Assembly: GCA_000432175.1 (NCBI GenBank)
Contig: HF989485.1
Location: forward strand, 4,994-47,652
Direction of reading: 5' to 3'
Length of the DNA stretch: 42,659 bases
Source of the DNA: Eubacterium sp. CAG:786
GTDB lineage: Bacteria; Bacillota; Clostridia; Oscillospirales; Ruminococcaceae
The notes beneath the pieces are model-generated. The model ran no database searches and was not told where the DNA came from. It saw only the letters and a list, made by a program, of their open reading frames with translations. The position numbers and the translations under genes are program-made. Position 1 is the stretch's first letter. Every line of letters starts with the position of its first letter. Positions 7,723-14,737 of the stretch are shown piece after piece.

Positions 7723-8442
7723 TTGAAAAAAACCGACAGAGCGGTGATATGGCGCTCGTTCAGGGCTGCATTCCCGCAGACGATACCTATACTCGCGGGG
7801 TTTCTGTTCCTGGGCATGGCTTACGGAATATACATGAACGTGAATGGGTTCAGCTTCGTTTACCCGACGATAATGGCGCTGGTGATATTCGGCGGCAGTC
7901 TGGAGTTCCTCGCGGCGCAGATGCTGCTTGCGCCGTTCGCGCCGGTGCAGGTGCTGCTGGTTTCGCTGATGATACAGGCGCGCCACCTGTTTTACGGAAT
8001 TTCCATGCTGGACAAGTTCAAGGGCATGGGGTGGAAGAAATTCTACCTTATATATGGTATGTGCGACGAAACGTTCAGCGTGAACTACACCGCGAATATC
8101 CCCGGTGACTGCGACCGCGGTTGGTTCTACCTCTTCGTGACTGCGCTCAACCAGCTTTACTGGGTCGGGGGCGCCACCATCGGGGGGCTTCTCGGGGAAC
8201 TCATCACGTTCAACACCGAGGGGCTGGATTTCGTCATGACCGCGATGTTCATCGTCATCTTTCTGGAACAGTGGCTCAAGGAAAAGCACCATTTCAGCGC
8301 CTGGGCTGGCATGCTCTCAAGTATCGCGTGCCTGCTGATCTTCGGCGCGGATAACTTCATGGTGCCGACAATGATCTGCATTCTGCTTATACTCACCATC
8401 TTCAGGAAGCCCGTCGAAAAGAAAGCGGGTGAACGCAATTGA
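7723..8442 (+). CDS. azlC: AzlC-family branched-chain amino acid exporter, large subunit
   Basis: Integral membrane protein of the AzlC/YgaZ family, which with AzlD exports branched-chain amino acids and, in Bacillus, gives 4-azaleucine resistance. The 239 residues contain the family's hydrophobic helices, the FPQTIPILAGFLFLGMAYG N-terminal segment, and the MIQARHLFYGISML motif. The start is a TTG at 7723, decided by GAGGTGAT just upstream and by the family N-terminus. It overlaps azlD by four bases. An own promoter lies directly upstream. Which amino acid is exported is not visible in the sequence. Confidence 0.9.
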   Translation: MKKTDRAVIWRSFRAAFPQTIPILAGFLFLGMAYGIYMNVNGFSFVYPTIMALVIFGGSLEFLAAQMLLAPFAPVQVLLVSLMIQARHLFYGISMLDKFKGMGWKKFYLIYGMCDETFSVNYTANIPGDCDRGWFYLFVTALNQLYWVGGATIGGLLGELITFNTEGLDFVMTAMFIVIFLEQWLKEKHHFSAWAGMLSSIACLLIFGADNFMVPTMICILLILTIFRKPVEKKAGERN

Positions 8443-8768
8443 GCATTACTGAACAGATCATCACGATAGCCATGTGCACCCTCGGGACTATGGCGACGCG
8501 CTTCCTGCCGTTCCTGGTGTTCCGCCCGGACAAGCCCACGCCGAAATACGTGCAGTACCTCGGAAAAATGCTCCCCGGCGCGATCTTCGCGATGCTCATA
8601 GTCTACTGCCTGCGCAGCGTCAACGTCACCCGGTTCAGCTGGGGACTCCCCGAACTTATCGCCGGCGCAGTCACCGTCGCGCTCCACCTCTGGAAGCGCC
8701 AAATGCTCCTCTCCATCGCCGCAGGCACGGTGGTGTACATGGTGCTGGTACAAGCAGTGTTTGTTTAA
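8439..8768 (+). CDS. azlD: AzlD-family branched-chain amino acid exporter, small subunit
   Basis: Small membrane partner of AzlC, 109 residues, with about three or four hydrophobic segments and the family motif MATRFLPFLVF followed by YLGKMLPGAIFAMLIVYCL. It starts with TTG at 8439, overlapping the azlC stop (TTGA), which implies translational coupling. Its stop codon runs straight into a heptamer repeat. A rho-independent terminator follows at 8846-8884. Confidence 0.9.
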   Translation: MSITEQIITIAMCTLGTMATRFLPFLVFRPDKPTPKYVQYLGKMLPGAIFAMLIVYCLRSVNVTRFSWGLPELIAGAVTVALHLWKRQMLLSIAAGTVVYMVLVQAVFV

Positions 8769-8777
8769 TTCGGAATT
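8767..8777. repeat. Heptamer repeat, 1.6 units, overlapping the azlD stop
   Basis: AATTCGG-AATT begins within the azlD stop codon. It pairs in inverted orientation with the array at 8926-8957. Confidence 0.6.
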
Positions 8778-8845
8778 GTGGCAACTGCGCAGACATCGTG
8801 TCTGCGCTCCGCGGGACGTTATCTAAAATAGATTTACTAAAAATA

Positions 8846-8884
8846 CACAGGGCGAAAGTGGTTCTTTCGACCCTGTGGTTTTTC
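8846..8884 (+). terminator. Rho-independent terminator of azlCD
   Basis: CACAGGG-CGAAAG pairs with CTTTCG-CCCTGTG (one bulged A) around TGGTT and is followed by GTTTTTC. It lies 78 bases after the azlD stop. Confidence 0.85.
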
Positions 8885-8925
8885 TGTCAAAGTTTTTGAA
8901 ATATTATCCGCGAAGCGGATACGTT

Positions 8926-8957
8926 AATTACGAATTCCGAATTACGAATTCCGAATT
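8926..8957. repeat. Heptamer tandem repeat array (AATTACG/AATTCCG, 4.6 units)
   Basis: Alternating units AATTACG, AATTCCG, AATTACG, AATTCCG, AATT. The orientation is the complement of the AATTCGG/AATTCGT arrays. Confidence 0.85.
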
Positions 8958-9012
8958 TAATTTTGCGCAGCCCGTTACCTTATCCATTATCCATACGTCC
9001 CCAGGTGCGCAA

Positions 9013-9023
9013 AATTCCGAATT
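9013..9023. repeat. Heptamer repeat, 1.6 units
   Basis: AATTCCG-AATT sits inside the right arm of the AATTTTGCGC inverted repeat, about 65 bases before leuS homology begins. Confidence 0.5.
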
Positions 9024-9086
9024 AAACCCTATATTCCTGCTGCCCTCATCGCCGCTGCTGCCAGCGCGCAAATCAGCATTCCTGCT

Positions 9087-9362
9087 GCGGAACTCTACCA
9101 GGTAATGGGCTACGAGGGCGTGCTCAACGAGCAGAAGTGGGTAGAATACGACGAGAAGCTGTGCGTTGAGGACAGCGTTGAGATAGTCGTTCAGGTCAAC
9201 GGCAAGGTAAAGGCGCGCTTCAACGCCCCTGTCAACTGCGACAAGGACGAGCTGGAGAAGCTTGCTCTCGACCTGCCGGAAGTGAAGTCACTGACAGACG
9301 GCAGGACCATCGTCAAGAAGATAGCGGTTCCCAATAAGCTGGTGAACATCGTTGTCAAGTAA
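9087..9362 (+). pseudogene. leuS: leuS 3' remnant (C-terminal end of leucyl-tRNA synthetase)
   Basis: The reading frame encodes the last roughly 90 residues of leucyl-tRNA synthetase: AELYQVMGYEG, then KWVEYDE, VQVNGKVKARF and the terminal VPNKLVNIVVK. These match the end of the anticodon-binding domain and the C-terminal domain of LeuRS. The rest of the gene (over 2 kb: Rossmann core, editing domain, KMSKS) is absent upstream, where azlD and repeats lie instead. An ATG at 9105 has no convincing ribosome binding site. The homology starts a few dozen bases after a heptamer repeat, so recombination or misassembly at repeats is plausible. The stop is followed after eight bases by the deacetylase gene. 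It could be a translated small C-terminal domain protein, but a remnant is likelier. Confidence 0.85.
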
Positions 9363-9370
9363 CAAGTAAT

Positions 9371-10261
9371 ATGACGAACAGGATAAAACGCGCTGCGCTG
9401 GCTCTGGCAGCGGCGCTCATGCTGACTGCGTGCTCCGGTGGGAATTCTGCCGTGAGCGGCGCGGGGAGCAGCGCTTCTTCCGCCGAGGGCACGGAGAGCG
9501 CGCCGGTGGAAAGCGCCGGGCAGACTACCGGTGAAGCTTCCGGCACGGCTGATGCAGGCGCTGATATCACGGTGGAAGTCCCGCAGGACGAAACTGCAGC
9601 AGCCACCACGGAGGACGAGGAAATGAGCGAGGAAGTCAAGTACATCGCGCTGACATTCGACGACGGCCCGAATGCCACGACCACGAATGAAGTCATAGAC
9701 AAGCTGGAGAAGTACGGCATAGTTGCGTCGTTCTTCCTGGTGGGAAACAACGTGAACGACGAGAGCGCAAAGGCAGTTAAACGCGCCTACGACCTAGGCT
9801 GCGAGATAGACAACCACAGCCGCACGCACAGCAACATGACGGAGCTTTCCGCGGAGGAGATAAAGGCCGAATTCGACTACACCGACGAAAAGGTGTACGA
9901 GATAACCGGGGAGCACACGAAATTCTTCCGGCCGCCGTACATCGCGGTGCACCAGATAATGTTCGACAACATCGACGTCCCGTTCATCGCCGGCATCGGC
10001 GCTAACGACTGGGAGGACAGAGTGACTGCTGAAATGCGCGCTCGAATGATACTCAAGCAGGCAAAGGACGGCGACATAATCCTGCTGCACGACGCCGAGG
10101 GCAATTCCATGACCGTAGAGGCGCTGGATACCATCATTCCGGAACTGCAGAAGCAGGGCTACAAATTCGTGACAGTCACCGAACTCTTCAGCGCCAAGGG
10201 CATAATCCCGGACATGGAGAAGGTCTACACGAATGTGACGCAGAAATACCAGTACAACTGA
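9371..10261 (+). CDS. Polysaccharide deacetylase (NodB family) lipoprotein
   Basis: Predicted surface lipoprotein of 296 residues that removes acetyl groups from peptidoglycan or another N-acetylated glycan. A signal peptide ends in the lipobox LTAC (C21), followed by a Ser/Ala/Glu-rich low-complexity linker (about 22-88). The NodB domain shows all expected motifs: TFDDGP (catalytic and metal Asp, D97/D98), the metal-binding NHSRTH pair (H149, H153), FRPPY, DW in GANDWEDR, and the LLHD catalytic histidine motif. ATG 9371 follows the leuS remnant by eight bases and lacks a strong ribosome binding site, so expression may depend on the upstream sequence. It is convergent with the coiled-coil gene at 10356. 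Whether the substrate is GlcNAc or MurNAc of peptidoglycan cannot be settled here. Confidence 0.93.
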   Translation: MTNRIKRAALALAAALMLTACSGGNSAVSGAGSSASSAEGTESAPVESAGQTTGEASGTADAGADITVEVPQDETAAATTEDEEMSEEVKYIALTFDDGPNATTTNEVIDKLEKYGIVASFFLVGNNVNDESAKAVKRAYDLGCEIDNHSRTHSNMTELSAEEIKAEFDYTDEKVYEITGEHTKFFRPPYIAVHQIMFDNIDVPFIAGIGANDWEDRVTAEMRARMILKQAKDGDIILLHDAEGNSMTVEALDTIIPELQKQGYKFVTVTELFSAKGIIPDMEKVYTNVTQKYQYN

Positions 10262-10302
10262 TGTTTTGAGAAAATGCAAAGGGCTAATTCAGAACGTAGT
10301 TC

Positions 10303-10338
10303 AATTCGGAATTCGTAATTCGGAATTCGGAATTTCGG
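10303..10338. repeat. Heptamer tandem repeat array (AATTCGG-type, 5 units)
   Basis: AATTCGG, AATTCGT, AATTCGG, AATTCGG, AATTTCGG lie between two convergent genes, 17 bases from the stop of the minus-strand coiled-coil gene. This is the rightmost array; no further array is seen to 42.6 kb. Confidence 0.85.
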
Positions 10339-10355
10339 AAACTCGTGGTTTCGGT

Positions 10356-10880
10356 TTATTTTTTTGCCTGCTGCTGTGCCTGTGCCTGCTGCCCCTGTGC
10401 CTGCGCCTGCGGTGCCTGCTGGAGGTCGCTGCCGCTGGCGAGGGTCTTGCGGAGGATACGCAGCTCGTTCACGTCCTTGACCATGAGCTCCTCAACGCGG
10501 GAGAGCATCTTGTCGGTGAAATCCTGCGTGGAATTCCTGATGAGCGCGGAGCGCTTCTGCGCTGTGCCTATTTCCTCGGTGGCGCGGCGGCGCGCTTCCT
10601 GCAGGATGGAATTCTGGTCGATGAGGGCGTTGCGCTGCTGCTCCGCCTTGCGGATTATCTCCTCGGCTTCCTTCTTGGCGTCGCTGATTATGCGGTTCTT
10701 GTCGGCGACTATGTTCTGCGCCTGCTGTATCTCGCGCGGGAGAACAAGGCGCATTTCGGTGGCTATCTCGTCTATTTCAGCGGCGTCAACAAGGCTCTTT
10801 TTGCCGAACGGGAACGGCGCCGCCTTTCTGACTACTTCGTCGAGCATTGAGATGAGGTCTAACAGACTGTTGTATTCCAT
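10356..10880 (-). CDS. Coiled-coil protein of unknown function downstream of coaD
   Basis: The 174-residue cytoplasmic protein is rich in charged residues. Residues about 45-140 form a predicted long helix with repeating hydrophobic positions (for example IVADKNRIISDAKKEAEEII), resembling ATPase stalk subunits or DivIVA-like proteins. The C-terminus is a Gln/Ala low-complexity tail (QAPQAQAQGQQAQAQQQAKK). No catalytic motif is visible. ATG 10880 has AAAGGAA upstream and follows coaD by 25 bases, so it belongs to the uvrC-rsmD-coaD operon. Similar proteins beside coaD in Clostridia are, to my recollection, labelled ATPase or hypothetical; function is unknown. Confidence 0.8.
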   Translation of the reverse strand: MEYNSLLDLISMLDEVVRKAAPFPFGKKSLVDAAEIDEIATEMRLVLPREIQQAQNIVADKNRIISDAKKEAEEIIRKAEQQRNALIDQNSILQEARRRATEEIGTAQKRSALIRNSTQDFTDKMLSRVEELMVKDVNELRILRKTLASGSDLQQAPQAQAQGQQAQAQQQAKK

Positions 10881-10905
10881 GATATCAAATTCCTTTCCTG
10901 ATAAT

Positions 10906-11445
10906 TCAGCGGTTTTCCTTATTCTGATATTTCTTCTGTGCCAATGCCCTGGCTGCGTCGAAGTCCTGCGTGAGCCGCGTGCGTATCTGCTCGTGAATGC
11001 ACGACGGTACGTACTTGCTAAGGTCGCCTCCGAACATAGCCACCTGCTTCACCATGCTTGATGAAACGAATGTGGTCTTAAGGCTTGCCGGTATGAATAC
11101 GGTTTCAGCCCGGGGGTTGAGATCTTTGTTCGTGTGCGCCATCTGGAATTCGTACTCGAAATCCGTCGTGGCGCGAATTCCCTTTACTATCACGTCAACG
11201 TCCTGCCGCTGGTTGAAGTAATCCGCGAGCAGGCCGTCAAAGCTTGCTATCTCCACATTGGGGATATCCTTTGTGGCTTCCTGCAGGAACTCGCAGCGTT
11301 CCCGCATGCTGAAGCTGTAGCTTTTCAGCGGGTTGATAAGTACAACGACCACCAGCTTGTCGAACATCTTCGACGCGCGCTGGATTATGTCGAGATGCCC
11401 GTTGGTCACGGGGTCAAAGCTTCCTGGGTATATCGCGGTCTTCAT
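10906..11445 (-). CDS. coaD: Phosphopantetheine adenylyltransferase
   Basis: Catalyses ATP plus 4'-phosphopantetheine to dephospho-CoA, the penultimate step of coenzyme A synthesis. The chosen ATG at 11445 gives 179 residues starting MKTAIYPGSFDPVTNGH, with AAGGAG upstream. It overlaps the rsmD stop by four bases (ATGA); the longer open frame upstream is rsmD in another frame. The TNGH nucleotide-binding motif lies near residue 16, and SSSMVKQVAMFGGD matches the conserved ISSTxVR-type segment. The C-terminus (RLTQDFDAARALAQKKYQNKENR region) extends about 15 residues beyond the usual 160-165. The rsmD-coaD pairing is common in Firmicutes. Confidence 0.96.
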   Translation of the reverse strand: MKTAIYPGSFDPVTNGHLDIIQRASKMFDKLVVVVLINPLKSYSFSMRERCEFLQEATKDIPNVEIASFDGLLADYFNQRQDVDVIVKGIRATTDFEYEFQMAHTNKDLNPRAETVFIPASLKTTFVSSSMVKQVAMFGGDLSKYVPSCIHEQIRTRLTQDFDAARALAQKKYQNKENR

Positions 11446-12020
11446 GCTTCCGGCTCCTTTCCGTCGTCCTCGTCGGGAGCCTGCTTCGGGCGGTATATCG
11501 TGACGGAGGTGCGCGAATGCCGCAGCACCTTGACTATTTCGAACCTGCCTATATCGTGCGGGAGCACGCATTCTCTCTCATGCTCGCAGATAATGACGCC
11601 GTTTTCGGACATCTTGTCAACGAGGTGGGGGAGCGCCTTCTGGATTATCTTGTAGTTGTATGGCGGGTCGAGTATAGCGATGTCGAACGTCGCGCGCGTG
11701 CTTTTAAGGAACGCTGAAAACGGCATGTTGACCACCCGCGCGTTCGCTTCCAGCCCGGTGGATTTCAGGTTTTCGCGCACCGCCTTTATGGAAACTGCGG
11801 CGCTGTCGATGAAGTACGCTTCCCTTGCGCCGCGGCTGAGCGCTTCGATGCCCAGCTGACCGCTCCCTGCGAAAAGGTCGAGCACGGTCCTGCCCTCTAT
11901 CTCAAACTGAATGGCGCTGAAGATCGCTTCCTTAACGCCGTCGGTGGTGGGACGGACTACCTCCGTGCCCTCGACGGTGACGAGTTTTCTTCCCCGCGCC
12001 GTTCCGGTAATTACTCTCAT
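11442..12020 (-). CDS. rsmD: 16S rRNA (guanine966-N2)-methyltransferase RsmD
   Basis: A 192-residue class I SAM methyltransferase modifying G966 of 16S rRNA. It starts MRVITGTARGRKL, the family N-terminus, with GAGGAGA upstream. DLFAGSGQLGIEALSRGA is the SAM-binding motif and ILDPPY the catalytic (D/N)PPY-type motif. It lies 15 bases after uvrC and overlaps coaD. Confidence 0.95.
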   Translation of the reverse strand: MRVITGTARGRKLVTVEGTEVVRPTTDGVKEAIFSAIQFEIEGRTVLDLFAGSGQLGIEALSRGAREAYFIDSAAVSIKAVRENLKSTGLEANARVVNMPFSAFLKSTRATFDIAILDPPYNYKIIQKALPHLVDKMSENGVIICEHERECVLPHDIGRFEIVKVLRHSRTSVTIYRPKQAPDEDDGKEPEA

Positions 12021-12035
12021 GTGTTTCTCCTCGGC

Positions 12036-13859
12036 TCAGAAACGTTCCTGAATGAACCGGTAAAGTTCCTGCGCTTTTTCTTCGCTTATTTTAGCCGCTG
12101 CCCTGAGTTCATCGGGGGCGGCGTTTTTCATTTCCTGCTTTGTTCTGAATGCAGTCATCAGCGCCTGCGCCTTTGCCTGACCTATCCCGGGTACCTCCGT
12201 GAGTTCAAGCGCGTAGGTTTTCTGCTTGTGCTTCACCCGCTGGAACGTTATCGAGTAGCGGTGCACCTCGTCCTGAATGTTGGTGAGAAGCTTGAACAGC
12301 GGCTTGTTGGCGCTTATAGCTATCTCGCCGCCCTCTTTTGCGATGGCGCGGGTGCGGTGCTTGCTGTCCTTTACCAGACCGAACAGCGGGACGTTTATCC
12401 CCATCTGCACCAACACCTCTGACACCGCTGCGACATGCCCCTGACCGCCGTCCAGCAGGATAAGGTCGGGGAGCGTTCTGAAACTTTCGTCCCCGTCGAG
12501 GTAGCGCTGCATGCGCCTGCGCAGTACCTCCTGCATGCTGGCGTAGTCGTTTATTCCCACCACGTCCTTGATGTTGAAGCGCCTGTAGCCCGGCTTGAAC
12601 GGCCGCCCGTTGCGGTAGACTATCATGCCCCCGACGCGCCCGTCCTCACCGAAGTTGGACATATCGTAGCTTTCGATGATGAGCGGTATTTTTTCCAGCC
12701 CCAGCAGGTCGCGGAGGTCCTCAAGGGCGTTTATCTCCTTTGCGGTCCTGCCGACGCGCAGCGCGAGGTACTCGCTGGCGTTGTTCTTCGCGAGGACTAT
12801 CTGCGCCATGCCCTGACCCCTCTGCGGAACCACGAACTTCACCGCGTGCCCTGCCTTTTCCCGCAGGAGCTGGGTGACAAGCTCCATGTCGTCAAATTCC
12901 TCGTCGATATATATTTCTTTGGGGATATCCTGCCGGTCGGGGTAATAGCTGAGCAGGAAATCACGGCGCATCGTGCCGGGGTCGTACTCGTCGCCGATGA
13001 AGAAGTTCTCCTTGTCGATGAGCCTGCCCCCGCGGTATTTCACCACCGCGACGCTGGCGAGGCTGACATTCTGCGCGAGCGCAACGATGTCGTAGTCGTC
13101 GGTCTTGTAGTCGAATATCTTCTGGGAATTTCTGAGCCGCGTTATCGCCTGGATACGGTCGCGCAGCTTGGCAGCCTTTTCGAATTCAAGGTTCTCTGCG
13201 GCTTCGTTCATTTCGTCGGTGAGCTGCTCGACGGATTTCTGGCTGCCGGTCTTTAGGTACTCCAGCGCCTCGTCAACGATCTTTCGGTATTCCTCGGAGG
13301 ATATCTTGCCGCGGCAGACGCCCATGCATTTTTTGATGTGCATGTTCAGGCAGGGGCGCTCCTTGCCGAAATCCATCGGGAACCGTCGGCTGCACGTCGG
13401 CAGCATGAAAATGCTGTTTGCCTCTTCCACTGCCTGCTTCACCGTGAAGCCGCTGGTGAAAGGCCCGATGTAATCCGCGTTGGGGTCGTTGGTGTTGAGC
13501 GCGTATGATATCCTGGGGTATGCGCCCTTGGTCACCTTGATGTAGTTGTAGCCCTTGTCGTCCTTGAGCAGAATGTTGTATTTCGGCTTGTGGAGCTTTA
13601 TCAGGCTGCATTCCAGCACCAGCGCGTCAAGTTCGCTGGGGCAGACGATGAAATCAAAATCGGCGATGTTGTCGATGAGCTTCAGGGTCTTGGCGTTGTG
13701 GTTCGCATCATGCCGGAAGTAGGAGGTGACGCGGTTTTTCAGCGCCTTTGCCTTGCCGACATAGATTATCTTCCCGGTCCTGTCCTTCATGAGATAGACG
13801 CCGGGGCTGAGGGAAAGGCGATTTGCCTTGTCCCGGAGATAGTCGATATGTTCGTTCAT
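12036..13859 (-). CDS. uvrC: Excinuclease ABC subunit C
   Basis: Nuclease of nucleotide excision repair that makes both incisions in the UvrB-DNA complex. The protein has 607 residues, normal for the family. The N-terminal GIY-YIG domain (SPGVYLMKD and IIYVGKAKALKNRV, residues about 18-50) makes the 3' cut. A Cys-rich stretch (CSRRFPMDF, CLNMHIKKCMGVC) follows at about 155-185, then the UVR domain and the RNase H-like 5' nuclease (LIIESYDMSNFGEDG, DLILLDGGQGH). C-terminal helix-hairpin-helix motifs include VPGIGQAKAQALM. ATG 13859 has AGGAGG upstream. It heads the uvrC-rsmD-coaD operon. Confidence 0.97.
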   Translation of the reverse strand: MNEHIDYLRDKANRLSLSPGVYLMKDRTGKIIYVGKAKALKNRVTSYFRHDANHNAKTLKLIDNIADFDFIVCPSELDALVLECSLIKLHKPKYNILLKDDKGYNYIKVTKGAYPRISYALNTNDPNADYIGPFTSGFTVKQAVEEANSIFMLPTCSRRFPMDFGKERPCLNMHIKKCMGVCRGKISSEEYRKIVDEALEYLKTGSQKSVEQLTDEMNEAAENLEFEKAAKLRDRIQAITRLRNSQKIFDYKTDDYDIVALAQNVSLASVAVVKYRGGRLIDKENFFIGDEYDPGTMRRDFLLSYYPDRQDIPKEIYIDEEFDDMELVTQLLREKAGHAVKFVVPQRGQGMAQIVLAKNNASEYLALRVGRTAKEINALEDLRDLLGLEKIPLIIESYDMSNFGEDGRVGGMIVYRNGRPFKPGYRRFNIKDVVGINDYASMQEVLRRRMQRYLDGDESFRTLPDLILLDGGQGHVAAVSEVLVQMGINVPLFGLVKDSKHRTRAIAKEGGEIAISANKPLFKLLTNIQDEVHRYSITFQRVKHKQKTYALELTEVPGIGQAKAQALMTAFRTKQEMKNAAPDELRAAAKISEEKAQELYRFIQERF

Positions 13860-13906
13860 GCACGCCTCCTGTGCGGATAGGAAATATGCTTTAGTTATAC
13901 ATTCAG

Positions 13907-14086
13907 ACCGTCGGAAAATCGGTTTTGCCCGCGAAGCGGGCTTTTGAAATCCGTTTTTTGCCTCAGCTCTGCCGAGGCAAAAAACACTTCTATCCCAGCA
14001 AGTGTGCGGGTTGGCGGCAAAGCCGCCAAGACGTGCGCGCAGCTGGGATGTTTCGTCGGAAAAGTCACTTTAGTGACTTTTTCGAC
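13907..14086. other. Cluster of four strong hairpins between uvrC and the 14.1-kb gene
   Basis: In order: GCCCGC-GAA-GCGGGC (13927-13941); an 11-bp stem TTTTTTGCCTC/GAGGCAAAAAA (13954-13984); ATCCCAGC/GCTGGGAT (13992-14049) enclosing TTGGCGGC-AAA-GCCGCCAA (14011-14029); and a 14-bp stem GTCGGAAAAGTCAC/GTGACTTTTTCGAC (14055-14086). The second hairpin could act as a terminator on either strand. The set could be a non-coding RNA or an imperfect repeat element. Confidence 0.6.
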
Positions 14087-14115
14087 GTTCTCTCGCCCTG
14101 TTATTCTATATCATC

Positions 14116-14670
14116 TCAAAAACCGAACGCCTCGTAGTCCTCACGGGTGAAGCGGTGATACGTCATTCGCACGCCCTCGTCAGCGAAGCAGTAATAGTAC
14201 TCGTCGGGCTTTCCGTCCTCGAAATACACAAGATAATCAAACTCGTCGCCGGACGACTTTTCAACGTGCACCTTATCAGAATATTTCCCGAACAGCGCCG
14301 TGATATCGTCGAACTTTGTCGTGTTCTTCTTCATCAGCTCGACCAGTTCCGGCAGGAAGCCGCATTTATCCGCATGCTCATGAATGTATTCCACACCCTG
14401 TGCCGGGATATCTATGCGCACCAGGTCGGCGTTGTGCTCAGAATTCGCGTGCTGCATTGAAAAGCCTATCCTGCCAAGACGTTCCTCGGCATAGTCGGCA
14501 AAATCCGACAGCAGCTTCTTCATCTCTTCAGCGCCGGCGTTCACGCCAAGCATGCGGTCAAGGCTGTCCAGCGGGTAGTTCATGCTCATTGAATGGCTGC
14601 CGTAGCCGATTTTCAGCTGCGCTTCATAGATAACATCGCAGATGTTCTTTTCTAATTTTGAGAAATCCAT
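14116..14670 (-). CDS. Uncharacterised protein, resembles DUF3877
   Basis: The 184-residue soluble protein starts MDFSKLEKNICDVIYEAQ; ATG 14670 has AAAGGAA upstream, and the longer in-frame extension is unsupported. Conserved-looking features are KIGYGSHSMSMNYPLDSL near the N-terminus, an acidic middle, and an aromatic C-terminus (DEYYYCFADEGVRMTYHRF). The pattern agrees with my memory of the DUF3877 family of Clostridia, which has no known function. There is no signal peptide or membrane segment. It lies on the same strand after the metallo-hydrolase gene (67 bases apart). Confidence 0.75.
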   Translation of the reverse strand: MDFSKLEKNICDVIYEAQLKIGYGSHSMSMNYPLDSLDRMLGVNAGAEEMKKLLSDFADYAEERLGRIGFSMQHANSEHNADLVRIDIPAQGVEYIHEHADKCGFLPELVELMKKNTTKFDDITALFGKYSDKVHVEKSSGDEFDYLVYFEDGKPDEYYYCFADEGVRMTYHRFTREDYEAFGF

Positions 14671-14737
14671 TTCGTTCCTTTCTTCCAGCGTAAAATAGAA
14701 AAGCACGGAACTATAGTGCCCCGTGCTCAGTCTGTCG

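Larger units (their letters stand above)
8769..9086. other. Mosaic intergenic region between azlD and the leuS remnant
   Basis: No gene is seen in these 318 bases. In order they hold a perfect GCGCAGACA/TGTCTGCGC hairpin (8787-8807), the azlCD terminator, an ATCCGCGAAGCGGAT hairpin (about 8906-8920), heptamer array 8926-8957, and an inverted repeat AATTTTGCGC (8959-8968) / GCGCAAAATT (9007-9016). A last heptamer unit follows at 9013-9023. Confidence 0.7.

Noticed and set aside
8875..9105. 76-codon plus-strand frame across the mosaic spacer
   Set aside because: It reads through heptamer repeats (NSEF/FRIT peptide pattern) and has no ribosome binding site or homology.
10356..10880. Assignment of the coiled-coil protein as an ATP synthase subunit
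   Set aside because: Only a generic charged long helix supports this; no membrane anchor or ATP synthase genes are nearby.
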